Source: Candidatus Njordarchaeota archaeon (lineage in GTDB: Archaea > Asgardarchaeota > Njordarchaeia > Njordarchaeales > Njordarchaeaceae). From it: 6,435 nucleotides of DNA. The position numbers were made by a program, and so were the translations under genes. The notes beneath the pieces are model-generated. The model was not told where the DNA came from, made no database searches, and saw only the letters and a program-made list of their open reading frames with translations. This document shows, one piece after another, positions 5,868 to 6,435 of the stretch. The stretch's first letter is position 1. The number at the start of each line of letters is the position of its first letter. The stretch covers positions 1-6,435 of the forward strand of contig JAHKLF010000094.1 in NCBI GenBank assembly GCA_029856615.1. Reading direction: 5' to 3'.

Positions 5868-5924
5868 CTTAAATTATTGCAGATCTAAGATTTATCCTAG
5901 CTGTGAAGAATCTCCTCAGAGTCG

Positions 5925-6435
5925 ATGAAATTGTCAGCAGGGAACAATAATTTTCTGAGAATAACCATAATTAATGGGATATATTTCATTGGATTTGGAT
6001 ATTATTTCCCTATTCTAACGCATTTCCTACACTTAAAAGGTTTCACTGATTTTTGGATAGGTATAGTATATGCATTGACATATATAGTATCCTCAATTGG
6101 TCAGATAGTAACTGGAAATCTAGCCGATAAAAAGGGGAAAGTCCCCCTTATAGTGATGGGAAATCTTATTACAGCATTCTCCCTTATGTATTTATCAATT
6201 GCTACAAGCTTATTTGAAATCGCAATAGTCCTCACCCTGTCTCAGCTCATAAGCATGATACCACTAATTAACGCTCTTTTAATTGAATTCTCTGACATTA
6301 ACAAACGTGGCGAATACTACGGAAAATTTAGAATTTCGGGATCAATTGGATGGATTATAGGAACTATCGCAAGTGGGATACAAGCCGAAATACTTTCTAT
6401 AGAATCAGTATTTATCTCCGCATCTCTATTATTCA
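5925..6435 (+). CDS. N-terminal part of a second MFS permease (3' end outside window)
   Basis: The frame from ATG 5925 stays open through 170 codons to the window edge. Hydrophobic segments lie at about 12-34, 43-63, 73-92, 96-120, 137-156 and from 160 on, which is the first six-helix bundle of an MFS transporter. Between segments 2 and 3 is GNLADKKGK (64-72), a textbook MFS motif A. The segment FRISGSIGWIIGT (135-147) in the fifth helix, after an acidic and basic loop, is typical of MFS_1-like solute permeases. The substrate is unknown. An in-frame TGA at 5904-5906 and no other start before 5925 fix the ATG. It differs from the 500-residue permease next door: it has a clear motif A in the first loop and little sequence likeness, so it is not a recent duplicate. 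The pair is divergent across 275 bases. Length and C-terminus cannot be judged. Confidence 0.86.
   Translation, partial: MKLSAGNNNFLRITIINGIYFIGFGYYFPILTHFLHLKGFTDFWIGIVYALTYIVSSIGQIVTGNLADKKGKVPLIVMGNLITAFSLMYLSIATSLFEIAIVLTLSQLISMIPLINALLIEFSDINKRGEYYGKFRISGSIGWIIGTIASGIQAEILSIESVFISASLLF

Noticed and set aside
5841..5958. Possible C/D box small RNA (TTGATGA followed by CTGA)
   Set aside because: The C box lacks the usual purine, the D box falls inside the MFS coding sequence 100 bases away, and internal C'/D' boxes are not in place.

Overview
The window looks like a piece of an AT-rich archaeal chromosome, most likely a thermophilic Thermoproteota (crenarchaeal-type) organism. The basis is the archaeal-style promoters (TTTATATT or TTTATAAG boxes about 60 bases before starts), Shine-Dalgarno signals of the GAGGTG/GGAGGTG type, frequent TTG starts, and protein sequences of archaeal flavour. 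I cannot name the genus. No tRNA, rRNA, CRISPR array or intact insertion sequence was seen.

Layout, left to right. Bases 1-432 (+) are the 3' end of a gene that begins outside the window, probably a class I SAM-dependent methyltransferase. A 264-base gap follows, holding a promoter with two copies of a TACATATGT palindromic element. Bases 697-3497 (+) are a two-gene operon, tldD-tldE. It encodes the metalloprotease TldD (HEAFGH zinc motif plus a late Cys ligand) and its partner TldE, which lacks that motif. The genes overlap by up to four bases or sit two bases apart, depending on the tldE start, and a strong GGAGGTG lies inside the tldD end.

Bases 3498-4146 form a 649-base region with no confident gene. 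It holds a T-rich tract that could be terminator or promoter, a tiny ORF with a good ribosome binding site, and a probable decayed or frameshifted ribbon-helix-helix-like gene (3666-3845). It also holds two overlapping open frames of 51 codons and a short perfect inverted repeat. It reads as a degraded accessory patch.

Bases 4147-5649 (-) encode a complete 12-segment major facilitator superfamily (MFS) permease with an unusual basic C-terminal tail. A 275-base divergent intergenic region separates it from the N-terminal 170 residues of a second, different MFS permease (5925-6435, +), which runs off the right edge.

TldD and TldE are expected to work as one protease complex in the cytoplasm. 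The two permeases are divergently arranged and may share control, but nothing shows their substrates. The window is largely ordinary. The observations most worth a second look are the twin palindromes at the tldD promoter, the frameshifted small gene, and the promoter-plus-RBS-plus-tiny-ORF arrangement just after tldE.
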